Shown here: positions 27,378 to 37,800 of the stretch, one piece after another
How the letters are laid out: every line of letters starts with the position of its first letter
Numbering within the stretch: position 1 is the first letter of the stretch
Origin: Tenacibaculum skagerrakense
Lineage (GTDB): Bacteria; Bacteroidota; Bacteroidia; Flavobacteriales; Flavobacteriaceae
DNA length: 64,000 nucleotides
Direction of reading: 5' to 3'
NCBI RefSeq assembly: GCF_004345825.1
Contig: NZ_SLXM01000005.1
Span: 248,879-312,878 of the forward strand
Made by a program: the position numbers and the translations under genes
The notes under the pieces: model-generated
The model's input: the letters and a program-made list of their open reading frames with translations, nothing else
Told to the model about the DNA's origin: nothing
Databases searched by the model: none

Positions 27378-28100
27378 ATGGAAAATAATTTTTTAGACTT
27401 AATAAAAAATGGATTTAATGATTTAAACTGGAAATCAATTAAAGTAGTATTTGATGTTAATGATGGTAGTATAGGTTATGAGACTATTCAGTATATAACA
27501 CCTGACAACGAAATACAAGAGCATTGGATTCCTTTCAAGAAAATAAAGGAGGTTATTGATTTTATTAGGGAATCATATAATTCTAAGAAAAATACTAATG
27601 AAAAATTTAATAAAGTTGAAGTTAGTTTAATTTTAAATGAAAATAGCACAGTAAGATATTATTTAGATGAAGCTGAAGAATTAAAAAACAAAATAAACAC
27701 AGAAAATGTCTTTTTCCAATGGTTAAATGATAATATGATGAATAGAATCTTTGATTTTGAAAAAGGAAATAATTTATTAACTCCGAATTATGATGAAGAT
27801 GGAGACTTTATTGATTTTCAAAGCTCATGGGATCAAGGTATATTCACTTTTAATATTGTTAATAAAGAGGTTTTTCATAAAATTCAATTATTCAAGAATG
27901 AAGAATCTAGATTGTTATCTATGCCTTTACCTGATTATTTAGTTAATGGTATTTTAGAACACCATTATGTTACAAATAATGAATTAACGGAAGTTTGGGA
28001 ACCATGGAATACTTTAGTCATAAAATCTCCACACAATAGTATACCTTATGATGATTGGAAAAAGTATGTAACATATAGTTTAGAAGATAAAATTGTTTAA
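27378..28100 (+). CDS. candidate immunity protein for the TANFOR nuclease toxin
   Basis: I recognise no family for this 240-residue protein. It lacks a signal peptide and membrane segments, and it is acidic (DEDGDFIDF, YLDEAEELKN), as expected for a cytoplasmic inhibitor of a basic nuclease. Its ATG is 14 bases after the toxin stop and it is the only small, non-exported product in a run of giant exported proteins. In polymorphic toxin systems the gene directly behind the toxin C-terminus is its immunity gene; assignment here rests on that rule and on the charge and localisation, not on homology. Confidence 0.65.
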   Translation: MENNFLDLIKNGFNDLNWKSIKVVFDVNDGSIGYETIQYITPDNEIQEHWIPFKKIKEVIDFIRESYNSKKNTNEKFNKVEVSLILNENSTVRYYLDEAEELKNKINTENVFFQWLNDNMMNRIFDFEKGNNLLTPNYDEDGDFIDFQSSWDQGIFTFNIVNKEVFHKIQLFKNEESRLLSMPLPDYLVNGILEHHYVTNNELTEVWEPWNTLVIKSPHNSIPYDDWKKYVTYSLEDKIV

Positions 28101-28130
28101 TAGTAAAAGAAAAAATCAACTAACAAAAAC

Positions 28131-31100
28131 ATGAAAATAAAATTACCCCTGAGTCTATTACTCGTTTTTTGTATTAGCATTTCTGTATTTGGATATACTA
28201 AAAATCCTAAAGATAGTTTATCAACAGAGCCAGTTGTAAAACCTGTAAGAATTACAAATAGTAAAAGTTTACGAAAATTTTCTTCGTTAGATAAATTTGA
28301 AAATTTAGAAAACACTTTAGTATCTAATGCTAAAGCACAGTATAGTTTTACTGATCAAGGTTTTAAATTTAATACTTCAGATTCAATCATTAACAAAAAG
28401 TGGTTGGATATGGCTGAGAATACTTTCAAAACCATTGATGAAACAGGTAATTTTATCGATGTTTTAACAAAAGATGGACTTAGTGAACTTCCAGTAGCTA
28501 TTAAACCACAGAGTATTAGTAATGTAAAATATACGGTTGGTATTGCAAAAGCTGTTTTTAAACCAGCTTTTACAGAGTTAACAGTTTTTCTTAAAGTTGA
28601 GTTACCAAGCACTAATGAACAAAGAGGTGAGCAAGTTTTAATTCTTGGAGCTTCTAATGTGAAATTATCTCATGAAGGTGGTATAATAGGGGATGCCAAA
28701 CTTCAATTGATTTCTCAGTTTACGGTTAATTTTAATAGTGGTACAGTTTTATTAACACTAAAAGGTAGTTTTGAAGAACCAGGTACGTATGCAATTATAG
28801 ATTGTTCTGGTTTTAAAGAAATGGGATTAGACGCAAACATCAGGTTTGCTAATGGTTTATTACATCCAGTTGATAAAAACGGGAAAAAGAAAATCGGTTA
28901 TGTTGAAGCCGATTTTAAAACCTCTATTTCCGATTGGAATGATATGGTAGTGAATATTTCATTACCGGAATTTGGCGTAAAAGGTTTAGAAGGAACAACT
29001 TTCAAATTAAATACAGCTGTTTTTGATTTTAGCGATTTACGAAATGATCCAGCGACACCTAGTGGTTATTTAAGTAAATATTACAGTGAAGCTCCTAATT
29101 TATGGAGAGGTGTTTATGTAAAATCATTGAAAGTTATTTTACCTCCTGAATTCAAAATAAAAGGAAAATCTGATGAAAGAGTAGCTTTTGGAGCAACAGA
29201 TTTAATTATCGATGGACAAGGAGTAACAGGTAAGTTTATTGGTGAAAATGTAATTGGATTAAAAGAAGGAGATGCTTCTGGTTGGGATTTTTCTTTGGAT
29301 TACTTTTTATTAGATGTTGAAACGAACAATTTAAAAGCAGGTGAATTCAAAGGTAAATTGGTTTTACCTGTTTCTCAACTAGATAGTTTAAAATATAATG
29401 CTGTTTTTCAACCAGGTGAATATAAATTAAGAGTAGAAACCGAAAAGGATATTCAGTTCAATGTCTGGAAAGCAGATGTACTACTTACAAAGGATTCGTA
29501 TATAGAAATGAAAGTTGCTGATGGTAAGTTTAGACCTAAAGCAAGCTTAAATGGATCCATGAGTATAGCTTCCGGGTTGAAGAAAGATGATACACCTGCT
29601 AGTGACCCTTCTAAAAGTGTTGTTAACTTTAAAGGAATTAAGTTCCAAAAATTGGTGCTCCAAACTGAATCGCCCAAATTTTCTGTAGAATACTTTGGTA
29701 TAGAAGGTCAATTACAACTGGCCAATTTCCCTGTCTCCATTAACGAAATAGGTCTAAAAACACCTACTGGTAATAAGGCTGAATTAGTTATAGATTTAGC
29801 CGTAAATCTAATGTCTGAAGGTGATGGAGGTAACGGAGGTTCTTCTAAATTAGCTATTAAAGGGAAATTAGATGAAGCGGGTAACAAATGGAAGTTTGAT
29901 GGTATAGATCTTGAAAGACTATTCATTAAAATGGAAGTCGGAGGTACCGAACTTAAAGGTGCAATTTTCCTATTTGATGAAGACCCTAAATATGGAACTG
30001 GTTTTGCTGGTGCTGTTGGCGCAAAATTTTCTAAAGGTTTAAAACTTGAAGTAGAAGCAAAGGCTTTGTTTGGAAGAACAGAGACTTTCAGGTATTGGTT
30101 TGCAGATGCAATGGTAACCATACCAGGAGGTGTTCCAGTTTTCACAGGATTTGCTTTAAATGCCTTCGGCGGAGGAGTATATAACAAAATGAAAATGGCT
30201 GGTAATACAACTAATAAAGATGCTGCATATGAGCAAATAGGAGCATCCTTATCAGGAGTAATTTATGAGCCTTTTGAAGATAATGCTTTTGGAATGAAAG
30301 CGTCAGTGGGAATTACAACACAAAATTCTGAAGACTTATTTCATGCTACAGTAGAGTTCGGAATGGCATTTAAAAAGAGTGGTGGTTTACAGGAAATTTA
30401 TTTTAAAGGTTTTGGAGAGTTAATAGCTCCATTACCTCCAGAGTTCCAAGATGTGGTTGATAGTAATTTATCAGCAATTGCGGCTCCGAATAGCAAAGGT
30501 ATTCCTGCCCAAACCCCTACAGGAGCTATTTCAGCAAATGTATTCATTGGTTTTGATTTTGTGAATGATATTTTCCATTCAACTTCCGAAGTGTATATCA
30601 ATTTTGGAATTTTAAAAGGAGTTGGAGAGAAAGGTAGAGCTGGTTGGTTAGATTTTTATGTATCTCCTGATGAATGGCATTTAATGATTGGAACTCCAGA
30701 GGACAGAATAGGTGTTAAAATAGACCTAGGAATTCTTAAAATTAAAATGGACAGTTACTTCATGGTAGGAGATGACTTACCAGGAAGTCCACCACCTCCA
30801 GCTATTGTTGCAGATATTTTGGGAGTAGATGTATCTAAATTAGATTACATGAGAGACCTTAATATGCTTGAATCTGGAAAAGGATTAGCATTTGGAGCAA
30901 GTTTAAGCGTTTCAACAGGTGATTTAACATTCCTTATTTTCTATGCTCGTTTTGATGCCGGAGTAGGTTTCGATATTATGTTGAAAGATTATGGAGATGC
31001 ACACTGTAAAGGTTCATCTGAACCTATAGGTATGAATGGTTGGTATGCTAACGGCCAAGCTTATGCTTATTTATATGGCGAATTAGGTTTAACGTTTAAG

Positions 31101-32744
31101 TTATTTGGTTCAAAAACAAAAATACCTATTGTAAGTGGTGGTGGAGCAGTATTACTGCAGGCAAGACTTCCAAATCCAGCATGGTTTAGAGGATATTTAG
31201 GAGGAAAATATAATTTACTAGGTGGATTAATCAAAGGTCGATTTAGATTTAAAGTAGAACTTGGAGAGAAATGTGAAATAGTTGGAGGTAGTCCTTTAGA
31301 TGGAATTGTTGTTATTGGAGACATGACTCCTAAGGATGGAAGTGCAGATGTAGATGTATTCGCAGCCCCTCAAGTTTCATTCAACATGCAGATTAATAAG
31401 GTTTTCGAACTTCCAGATGAAACGGGTGAGAGAAAATATAAAATTTTCTTAGATGAATTTTCTGTAACTAATAATGGTCAGAAAATTCAAGGGGAAGTAA
31501 GATGGAATAATAATAATGATGTTGCTGCTTTTTATTCACATGAGATCCTTCCTCCTCATTCAAAGTTAAAGGCTTATGTTCAGTTGCATTTTGAAGAATT
31601 TAAGAATGGAAGTTGGCAAGTTATCAAGTCCGATGGAAAGACATCACTTGAAACTAAAGAGGTTAATTTCACCAGTGGAGATGCACCTAAAACGATTCCA
31701 TTAACAAATATTGAGTTTATGTACCCTGTATTAGGACAACAGAATTTCTTTATTGATGAATATAACAAAGGTTATATCAATCTAAAAAGAGGTCAGTCTT
31801 ACTTGTTTGACGCTGTTCCAGATTGGGATAGAGAAATGATTATGACGGCTAGTTCTGGTGTTAAAATGAAGAAAGCGTTTACATATAATTCAGCTAATAA
31901 ACAATTGGTTTTTGATTTACCTGATGATATCAGTACAGATGAAAATTATAATATTAATATTCAGTTGGTTTCAGAAGGCACAGATGTTGGAGCCAATGTT
32001 TCAGAAAGCTATAATTCAAAAAATTTAAGTGACGATGATGAAAATACAGCTGAAATTAAAACTACCGAGTTGGAAGGTACTGTAAGCAAGAATGGTCAGC
32101 GTGACTTATTAACCTATGATTTTGGGACTAGTACTTATAAAACTTTTAAGAGTAAAATGAGGGATATGAATAATACAAAAGATTTATATGAATTCATAAA
32201 TTATCCTTATGACTTAACTCTTTTGATGAGTATTGAACGATTAGAAGAATTTGATTTGGTTGAATTAAGAGGTAATGAATATTCTGGTAATAAGCCACTA
32301 ATAATGGTTAGAGCAGTATTAGATGATAGTTATTATAAAAATCAAATATATCCACTATTATATAAAAATTATCCTTTAGAAGGCAGTATAACTGTTACTA
32401 GAGACACAGACAAAGTAGGAGTACCACCTGTAGAAGGAGTTGAACCTTTGACATGGTATCTGACGCATCTTGAAAATGATAATAAGGATGTTATTAATTT
32501 ATACAATCCATACAGATATAATTTAACACATTATTATCATCAAGATTTTGAAGATTTAAGTTATCAATTAGTAACATCAGATATTCAATTGATAGGAAAC
32601 CCTTTGTATGAAAAATTAATTAGTGAAGCTTTCCCATTAATGAGGAAGGATACATACAAAACAACGTACAAATATGTTTTACCAGGTCAAGTAAAAATTG
32701 GCGAGAATCATTCTGTTAAGTATATAAATCCGATAAATGATTAA
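28131..32744 (+). CDS. large exported protein of the TANFOR locus, function unknown
   Basis: This 1537-residue protein has a signal peptide (to ISVFGY, about residue 24). It is beta-rich and lacks a T9SS sorting domain. The middle (about 590-1060) has long amphipathic beta stretches alternating with glycine-rich turns (GFALNAFGGGVYNKM, GYLGGKYNLLGGLIKGRFRF), which could be a barrel or a giant beta-sheet scaffold. WRGVYVKSLKV (about 325) and GMNGWYANGQAYAYLYGELG (about 967) are distinctive, and from memory similar proteins accompany TANFOR genes in other flavobacteria. The last 450 residues look like interaction domains. Its stop overlaps the start of the next gene. Confidence 0.65.
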   Translation: MKIKLPLSLLLVFCISISVFGYTKNPKDSLSTEPVVKPVRITNSKSLRKFSSLDKFENLENTLVSNAKAQYSFTDQGFKFNTSDSIINKKWLDMAENTFKTIDETGNFIDVLTKDGLSELPVAIKPQSISNVKYTVGIAKAVFKPAFTELTVFLKVELPSTNEQRGEQVLILGASNVKLSHEGGIIGDAKLQLISQFTVNFNSGTVLLTLKGSFEEPGTYAIIDCSGFKEMGLDANIRFANGLLHPVDKNGKKKIGYVEADFKTSISDWNDMVVNISLPEFGVKGLEGTTFKLNTAVFDFSDLRNDPATPSGYLSKYYSEAPNLWRGVYVKSLKVILPPEFKIKGKSDERVAFGATDLIIDGQGVTGKFIGENVIGLKEGDASGWDFSLDYFLLDVETNNLKAGEFKGKLVLPVSQLDSLKYNAVFQPGEYKLRVETEKDIQFNVWKADVLLTKDSYIEMKVADGKFRPKASLNGSMSIASGLKKDDTPASDPSKSVVNFKGIKFQKLVLQTESPKFSVEYFGIEGQLQLANFPVSINEIGLKTPTGNKAELVIDLAVNLMSEGDGGNGGSSKLAIKGKLDEAGNKWKFDGIDLERLFIKMEVGGTELKGAIFLFDEDPKYGTGFAGAVGAKFSKGLKLEVEAKALFGRTETFRYWFADAMVTIPGGVPVFTGFALNAFGGGVYNKMKMAGNTTNKDAAYEQIGASLSGVIYEPFEDNAFGMKASVGITTQNSEDLFHATVEFGMAFKKSGGLQEIYFKGFGELIAPLPPEFQDVVDSNLSAIAAPNSKGIPAQTPTGAISANVFIGFDFVNDIFHSTSEVYINFGILKGVGEKGRAGWLDFYVSPDEWHLMIGTPEDRIGVKIDLGILKIKMDSYFMVGDDLPGSPPPPAIVADILGVDVSKLDYMRDLNMLESGKGLAFGASLSVSTGDLTFLIFYARFDAGVGFDIMLKDYGDAHCKGSSEPIGMNGWYANGQAYAYLYGELGLTFKLFGSKTKIPIVSGGGAVLLQARLPNPAWFRGYLGGKYNLLGGLIKGRFRFKVELGEKCEIVGGSPLDGIVVIGDMTPKDGSADVDVFAAPQVSFNMQINKVFELPDETGERKYKIFLDEFSVTNNGQKIQGEVRWNNNNDVAAFYSHEILPPHSKLKAYVQLHFEEFKNGSWQVIKSDGKTSLETKEVNFTSGDAPKTIPLTNIEFMYPVLGQQNFFIDEYNKGYINLKRGQSYLFDAVPDWDREMIMTASSGVKMKKAFTYNSANKQLVFDLPDDISTDENYNINIQLVSEGTDVGANVSESYNSKNLSDDDENTAEIKTTELEGTVSKNGQRDLLTYDFGTSTYKTFKSKMRDMNNTKDLYEFINYPYDLTLLMSIERLEEFDLVELRGNEYSGNKPLIMVRAVLDDSYYKNQIYPLLYKNYPLEGSITVTRDTDKVGVPPVEGVEPLTWYLTHLENDNKDVINLYNPYRYNLTHYYHQDFEDLSYQLVTSDIQLIGNPLYEKLISEAFPLMRKDTYKTTYKYVLPGQVKIGENHSVKYINPIND

Positions 32745-34839
32745 GAATTTAAAATATTCTTTAATAGCAATTTTATTTTTAAATACATTTTTTTCAAATC
32801 TAATTGCTCAAAAAGAAATAGGTAATGTTCTTCCAGAAGTAAAAGCTATAGCAACTGTTACGGAGAAGAGTATAATGTTACGTTGGGGTGTTACTACTCC
32901 TACAGCATGGAAGTATTCAAATCAGCATGGTTATATTATAGAACGAAGAACTATTGTTAAAGACAAAATAGTGCTTAGACAACCAATTCTTAAAATCCTG
33001 AATACAACTCCAATAAAACCAAAACCAATGATGGAGTGGAAGGAGTTTACAGAAAAGAATACGAACGCTGCTATTGCTGCACAAGCCTTATACGGAGAGC
33101 AGTTTGATGTTTCTATGAATGAGGGAGGAAACGGAATTCTTAGTGTTATAAATCAAGCGCAAGCTTTTGAACAACGTTTTACGTTTGCTTATTATGCAGC
33201 GGATCAAGATTTTGAGGTCGCTAAATTTTCTGGACTTGGTTTTGTTGATAATGATATTATTGAAGGAGAAAAGTACTTATACACAATCAAAGTAGCCTTG
33301 CCAGAAACTAGTAAGTATAAAATTAAAAAAGGAGGAGTTTTTCTTGGAAAAATGGATTACAAACCGCTTCCAAAACCTCAAGAGTTTGTGGGTGTTTTTA
33401 AAGATAGAACCGCAATTTTGAGCTGGAATTTTCAAATTTTGAAAAGATATTATACAAACTATATACTTCAGAGATCTGATGACGGAGGTAAAAACTTTAA
33501 AGATTTAAATAGTACACCTATAACAAATCTTGGAGAGAGAGAAACCAATCCTTCTAATAGAATGTTGTATGTGGATAGTCTTTTTCAAAACAATAAATCA
33601 TATCAATACAGAATAAAAGGAATTTCTCCATTCGGAATTGAAGGACCTTTTTCTGATATTGTTACAGGGAAAGGTGTTGATCCATTAATTTACAATCCAT
33701 TCCTTACAGACTTATCTTTTCAAGATAATGGAAGTGTTACACTAAATTGGGAATTTCCTAGTCAAGGAGTAAACACCCTAAAAAACTTTGAATTGTATCG
33801 ATCAAATACTCCCAAAGGAAATTATTTATTAGTGAATTCATCAATAGCTAAAAACGTAAGGAATATAAATATTTCAAACTTACAAGCTATTAATTATTAT
33901 AAAATAGTTGCAATTGGTTACGATGGAAGTCGAAGAGAGTCATTTCCAAAAATGGTTCAACCTGATGATAATACACCTCCAGCTATTCCTTCTGGTTTAA
34001 CAGGAACTATTGATTCTTTGGGTGTAGTAAAAATTAATTGGGCTAAAAATACGGAAATAGATTTTTTAGGATATAGAGTATTTAAAGCAAATTTAAAAAA
34101 TGATGAGTTTACACAAATAACGTTTAAACCTATTCCAAACAACTCAATAATAGATACAGTTAATATTAAAACATTAACTAAGAATATTTATTATAAAGTT
34201 CAAGCTTTTGATAAACGATATAATCCATCAGGTTTTTCACAAGTTTTGGAATTAAAGAGACCAGATATTGTTCCTCCAACTGCTCCAATCTTTACATCTT
34301 TTGAGTCTAATGTTAAACAAGTGAAGTTGCATTGGGTTTGTAGTACGAGTGACGATGCTAAAGCAACTTTACTATACAGAAAAGAAGCTGGAGCTAATTT
34401 AGATTGGACTCTTATTAGTGAGCTTCCTTTACCAATAGACAAATACGAAGATCTCACAGTTCAAATAGGTAAAACGTATTTATATACCATAATTACTGTT
34501 GATGAATCAGGATTAGAGTCGGAACCAATAAGACCTTTAAAAGTTACAATTTCTGATAATGTAAATAAGGCTCCAATTAAGAGGTTTAATGGTATAGTAA
34601 ATAGAGAATCAAAATTCATTCGTTTAAGTTGGAGCTATAATGAGGATAATGTTAAAGAGTATGTGCTATATAAAGCTGATGCTGAAAATCAACCAACCTT
34701 GTTTAAGATTTTTGATGCTCAAACAAAAAATTATACGGACAGAGAATTGTTAATCAATACAAAATACACCTATTTAATCCAAGCAGTTTTTAACTCTGGA
34801 TCAAAGTCTCCCTTAAAAAAAATCAATCTGAATTATTAA
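32737..34839 (+). CDS. exported fibronectin type III repeat protein
   Basis: The 700-residue protein has a signal peptide (to NLIAQ, about residue 25), a unique N-terminal domain (about 30-220), and about five fn3 domains to the C-terminus. Typical fn3 strands are visible (AILSWNFQILKRYYTNYILQR, VTLNWEFPSQ, VKINWAKNTEIDFLGYRVFK, VKLHWVC, IRLSWSYNEDNVKEYVLYK). No sorting domain is present, so it probably remains periplasmic or is held by a partner. The ATG overlaps the preceding stop (ATGATTAA), and three bases separate its stop from the giant adhesin gene, so stoichiometric co-production with both neighbours is likely. An assembly or binding role is inferred. Confidence 0.75.
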   Translation: MIKNLKYSLIAILFLNTFFSNLIAQKEIGNVLPEVKAIATVTEKSIMLRWGVTTPTAWKYSNQHGYIIERRTIVKDKIVLRQPILKILNTTPIKPKPMMEWKEFTEKNTNAAIAAQALYGEQFDVSMNEGGNGILSVINQAQAFEQRFTFAYYAADQDFEVAKFSGLGFVDNDIIEGEKYLYTIKVALPETSKYKIKKGGVFLGKMDYKPLPKPQEFVGVFKDRTAILSWNFQILKRYYTNYILQRSDDGGKNFKDLNSTPITNLGERETNPSNRMLYVDSLFQNNKSYQYRIKGISPFGIEGPFSDIVTGKGVDPLIYNPFLTDLSFQDNGSVTLNWEFPSQGVNTLKNFELYRSNTPKGNYLLVNSSIAKNVRNINISNLQAINYYKIVAIGYDGSRRESFPKMVQPDDNTPPAIPSGLTGTIDSLGVVKINWAKNTEIDFLGYRVFKANLKNDEFTQITFKPIPNNSIIDTVNIKTLTKNIYYKVQAFDKRYNPSGFSQVLELKRPDIVPPTAPIFTSFESNVKQVKLHWVCSTSDDAKATLLYRKEAGANLDWTLISELPLPIDKYEDLTVQIGKTYLYTIITVDESGLESEPIRPLKVTISDNVNKAPIKRFNGIVNRESKFIRLSWSYNEDNVKEYVLYKADAENQPTLFKIFDAQTKNYTDRELLINTKYTYLIQAVFNSGSKSPLKKINLNY

Positions 34840-34842
34840 GTT

Positions 34843-37800
34843 ATGAAAAGAATTCTGTTTATATTTTTTATTATTAAGATAACGTTTCTATCGAGCAAAT
34901 TATTTGCTCAGACAGATACCTATCAAATACGTTATGAATTGCGTTATGATCATGGAGTAAATGCATATTGTAGTCATTATGAAGCAAGAGTATGGTTTAT
35001 TGGAGCTTCTAATTATGAAGTTATTGGCTCAGGAGGATGGGCTGAAGGAAGATATACATTAAGGGGGCAGAAGTCATTTTCAGTAAATAAAAAAATTAGA
35101 AGATTTGAAATTTATGCTAAAAGGCATCATAACAGCCGATGTCGAAGTGGAAGTAAGCACGAAACAACAAGACAAACAAATTTAGTATCTCATAGCTATT
35201 GTACAACTTATAATTTTACGTTAGATGTAAATTCTGCAATTAGAGGTACTGTAAATGCTAAATTTATTGTTAGTCCTAATAATCCAAAACTGGTAGTTAC
35301 TAACGGAACAACTTCCAATGATGTTAAACAGTTTTGTGTTACTGATGTGGCTCAAATTAAACCGATTTATTCAGGTTATAATGCATCACAAATTTATAAT
35401 TGGGAGTTTAAAGATCCTGTAAATACAGTAAGTACAATCACAACTCAGTATCAAAATTTAATCAATGCTCAGAATGAGGCTTATGAAATATGGCAAGATT
35501 GTGAGAATTTAAATAGTGGCGGTGGTGGACCGGGAGATCCAATTTTTAGAAATTCTAATATAAAAAATAAAAAAAGCAATGTAAGTATTACAGGTAATAA
35601 ACTCCCTATTGATATTATTCCTGGTGGTAATCCAAGTACTACGTGTAAAAGGTGGTACGATCGATATGTAGTTGCTTATAATAATGTTAGAAACTTCACT
35701 GGACAAAAGTATTATCCTCGTGCAGTTTGGAGACCAATTCTTGGTAAAACGGAAAAGCAATTGGATTTAAAACTTTCTGATCTTTATTCAAGAGTTGAGG
35801 ACCAACTTAAAGCAATGAGCAATAAAACAATAAGGATTAGATTAAATCCTAATTGTGACAGATCTTATAATCAAACAAATGAAGATGGAAGTGTAGGAAT
35901 TCAATTTTTTCCTGAAGCTCCAAGACCAGCAAAAGCACCTGAAGCACAATCACCTCCATGTTCTTATGACGAAGCTATAGGTTTTACATTGTTCTTTAAA
36001 AGACAAATTTTAGAAGGAGAAACTGTAGATATTTCATTAATGAGAAAAATAGATACCGTTAATGAAGTAGCTTGGAATAATAATACAGGTATTACAGAGT
36101 TCGAATATGTTAGTCCAGGATTGTATAAATATGTTTGGAAGAAAGATTTAGATAAACCTGGAAATCTTTTGATAGATGGTCAGTATAGGTTAGAAGTTAC
36201 AGGAAACAGAAAGTTAGGAACCACTTTAGTACCTAATTGTAAGATGCTTAACTTTCCAAAAGATGATCCTAATAATAGCGATGAGTATTATACAATAATA
36301 ACTCCAAATCCTGTTGTATTTGAAGGATTAACATTAATACAAAATGAAACGTGTTTCAATAGAAAAGATGGTATAGTAGAAATTGAAGTTTCTGGAGGTT
36401 CTGGAATATATGATTATTATTTAGATGGAACATTTTACGATGTTAATTTCACTAATAAAACCACTATTTCTGGTCTTTCACCCGGCAATCATGTAATTAA
36501 AGTTAGAGATTCTAAAAACTGTGAAGTTAGAGATGGTTCAGGAGTTGAAATTTCAAAATCAATAAACATTGAACCAAAAACTAAAATTACACATATTGTT
36601 ACTACCAATTCTAGTGAGATTATACACCCAGGAGCTCCAGGTGCTAGTACTGGTTCTATTAAGATAAATAGTGTTAGTGGAGGCACTTTATCTGGAAATA
36701 CCTATGCTTATACAGTTCTTTTAAACGGGAATCCTTCTACAACATTAACAGGAACAGCTAATAAGAATGGTTTTATCATAGAAGATTTACCTAAAGGAAC
36801 TCATAAAATTAGATATACCGATGATAATGGATGTCAGTCTGAAGCATTTCCATTACCAACATTAAATGATCCAGCACCCGTAAATTTTACTCATAGTATA
36901 ACTAATGCTACTTGTAAAGGTGGTAACGGACAAATAAAAGTTTCCAATATAACTGGTGGTTATGCGAATTATAAAATTAAACTAACCAAAACGGGAATGA
37001 CTCCTCAAGAGTATACTAACGTTCCTTCTAATACAGAAAAAATATTTACAGTTGGACAAGGAACTTATACAATAACTGTAACTGATACTAGGTCTGGAGA
37101 AAAAATAAAAAATAATATTACTGTATCAGAGCCAAATGAAATTGTTATCACAAATGTAAATGCAACTGCTATTAGTTGTAATGGAGGTAAATCTACAGTT
37201 ACTATTTCTGTTTCGGGTGGTCAATCTGGTGTTGTTTATGAATATGCTATTTATAAGACATCTGGAATGGTTTGGCAATCTAGTAATATATTTAGTTTAG
37301 ATGCTAGCCCTACAATTGGTTATCGTTTTGTAGCTAGAGACAAAAACCAAACATCATGTAAGTCGCAACCTTCATCAGTAGTAAGAATTAGTGAACCAAC
37401 TGAGATTATTTTAGGAACACCAACAATTAAACACAACACTGTTTTTAATGGTGCTATTGGAGAAATCCAACTGCCTATATCCGGAGGAACTCCAGGTTAT
37501 ACAGTTACATGGACTAGAAATGGTTCTAGTATAGGTAATACAGGAGCTACAATAACAGGTTTATTAGCTGGCACCTATGTTGCAACAGTTGAAGATGCAA
37601 ATAATTGTATTAAAACTTTTGGAAATATTAAAGTAGAACAACGGGATAAATTAGAAGTTAATGTAACAATTGATCAGGTTATTAGCTGTAATGGAGGAAC
37701 TGGAATAGTTAGAGCAAATGCAACAGGAGGTTCTGAAAGCTATACGTATAAATGGTACCGAAATAATACATTAATTTCTGGTGTTTCTTCTATCACATAT

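Noticed and set aside
29708..30187. Minus-strand frame of 159 codons inside the 1537-aa gene
   Set aside because: It is antisense to a continuous signal-peptide protein, proline-rich and without start context.
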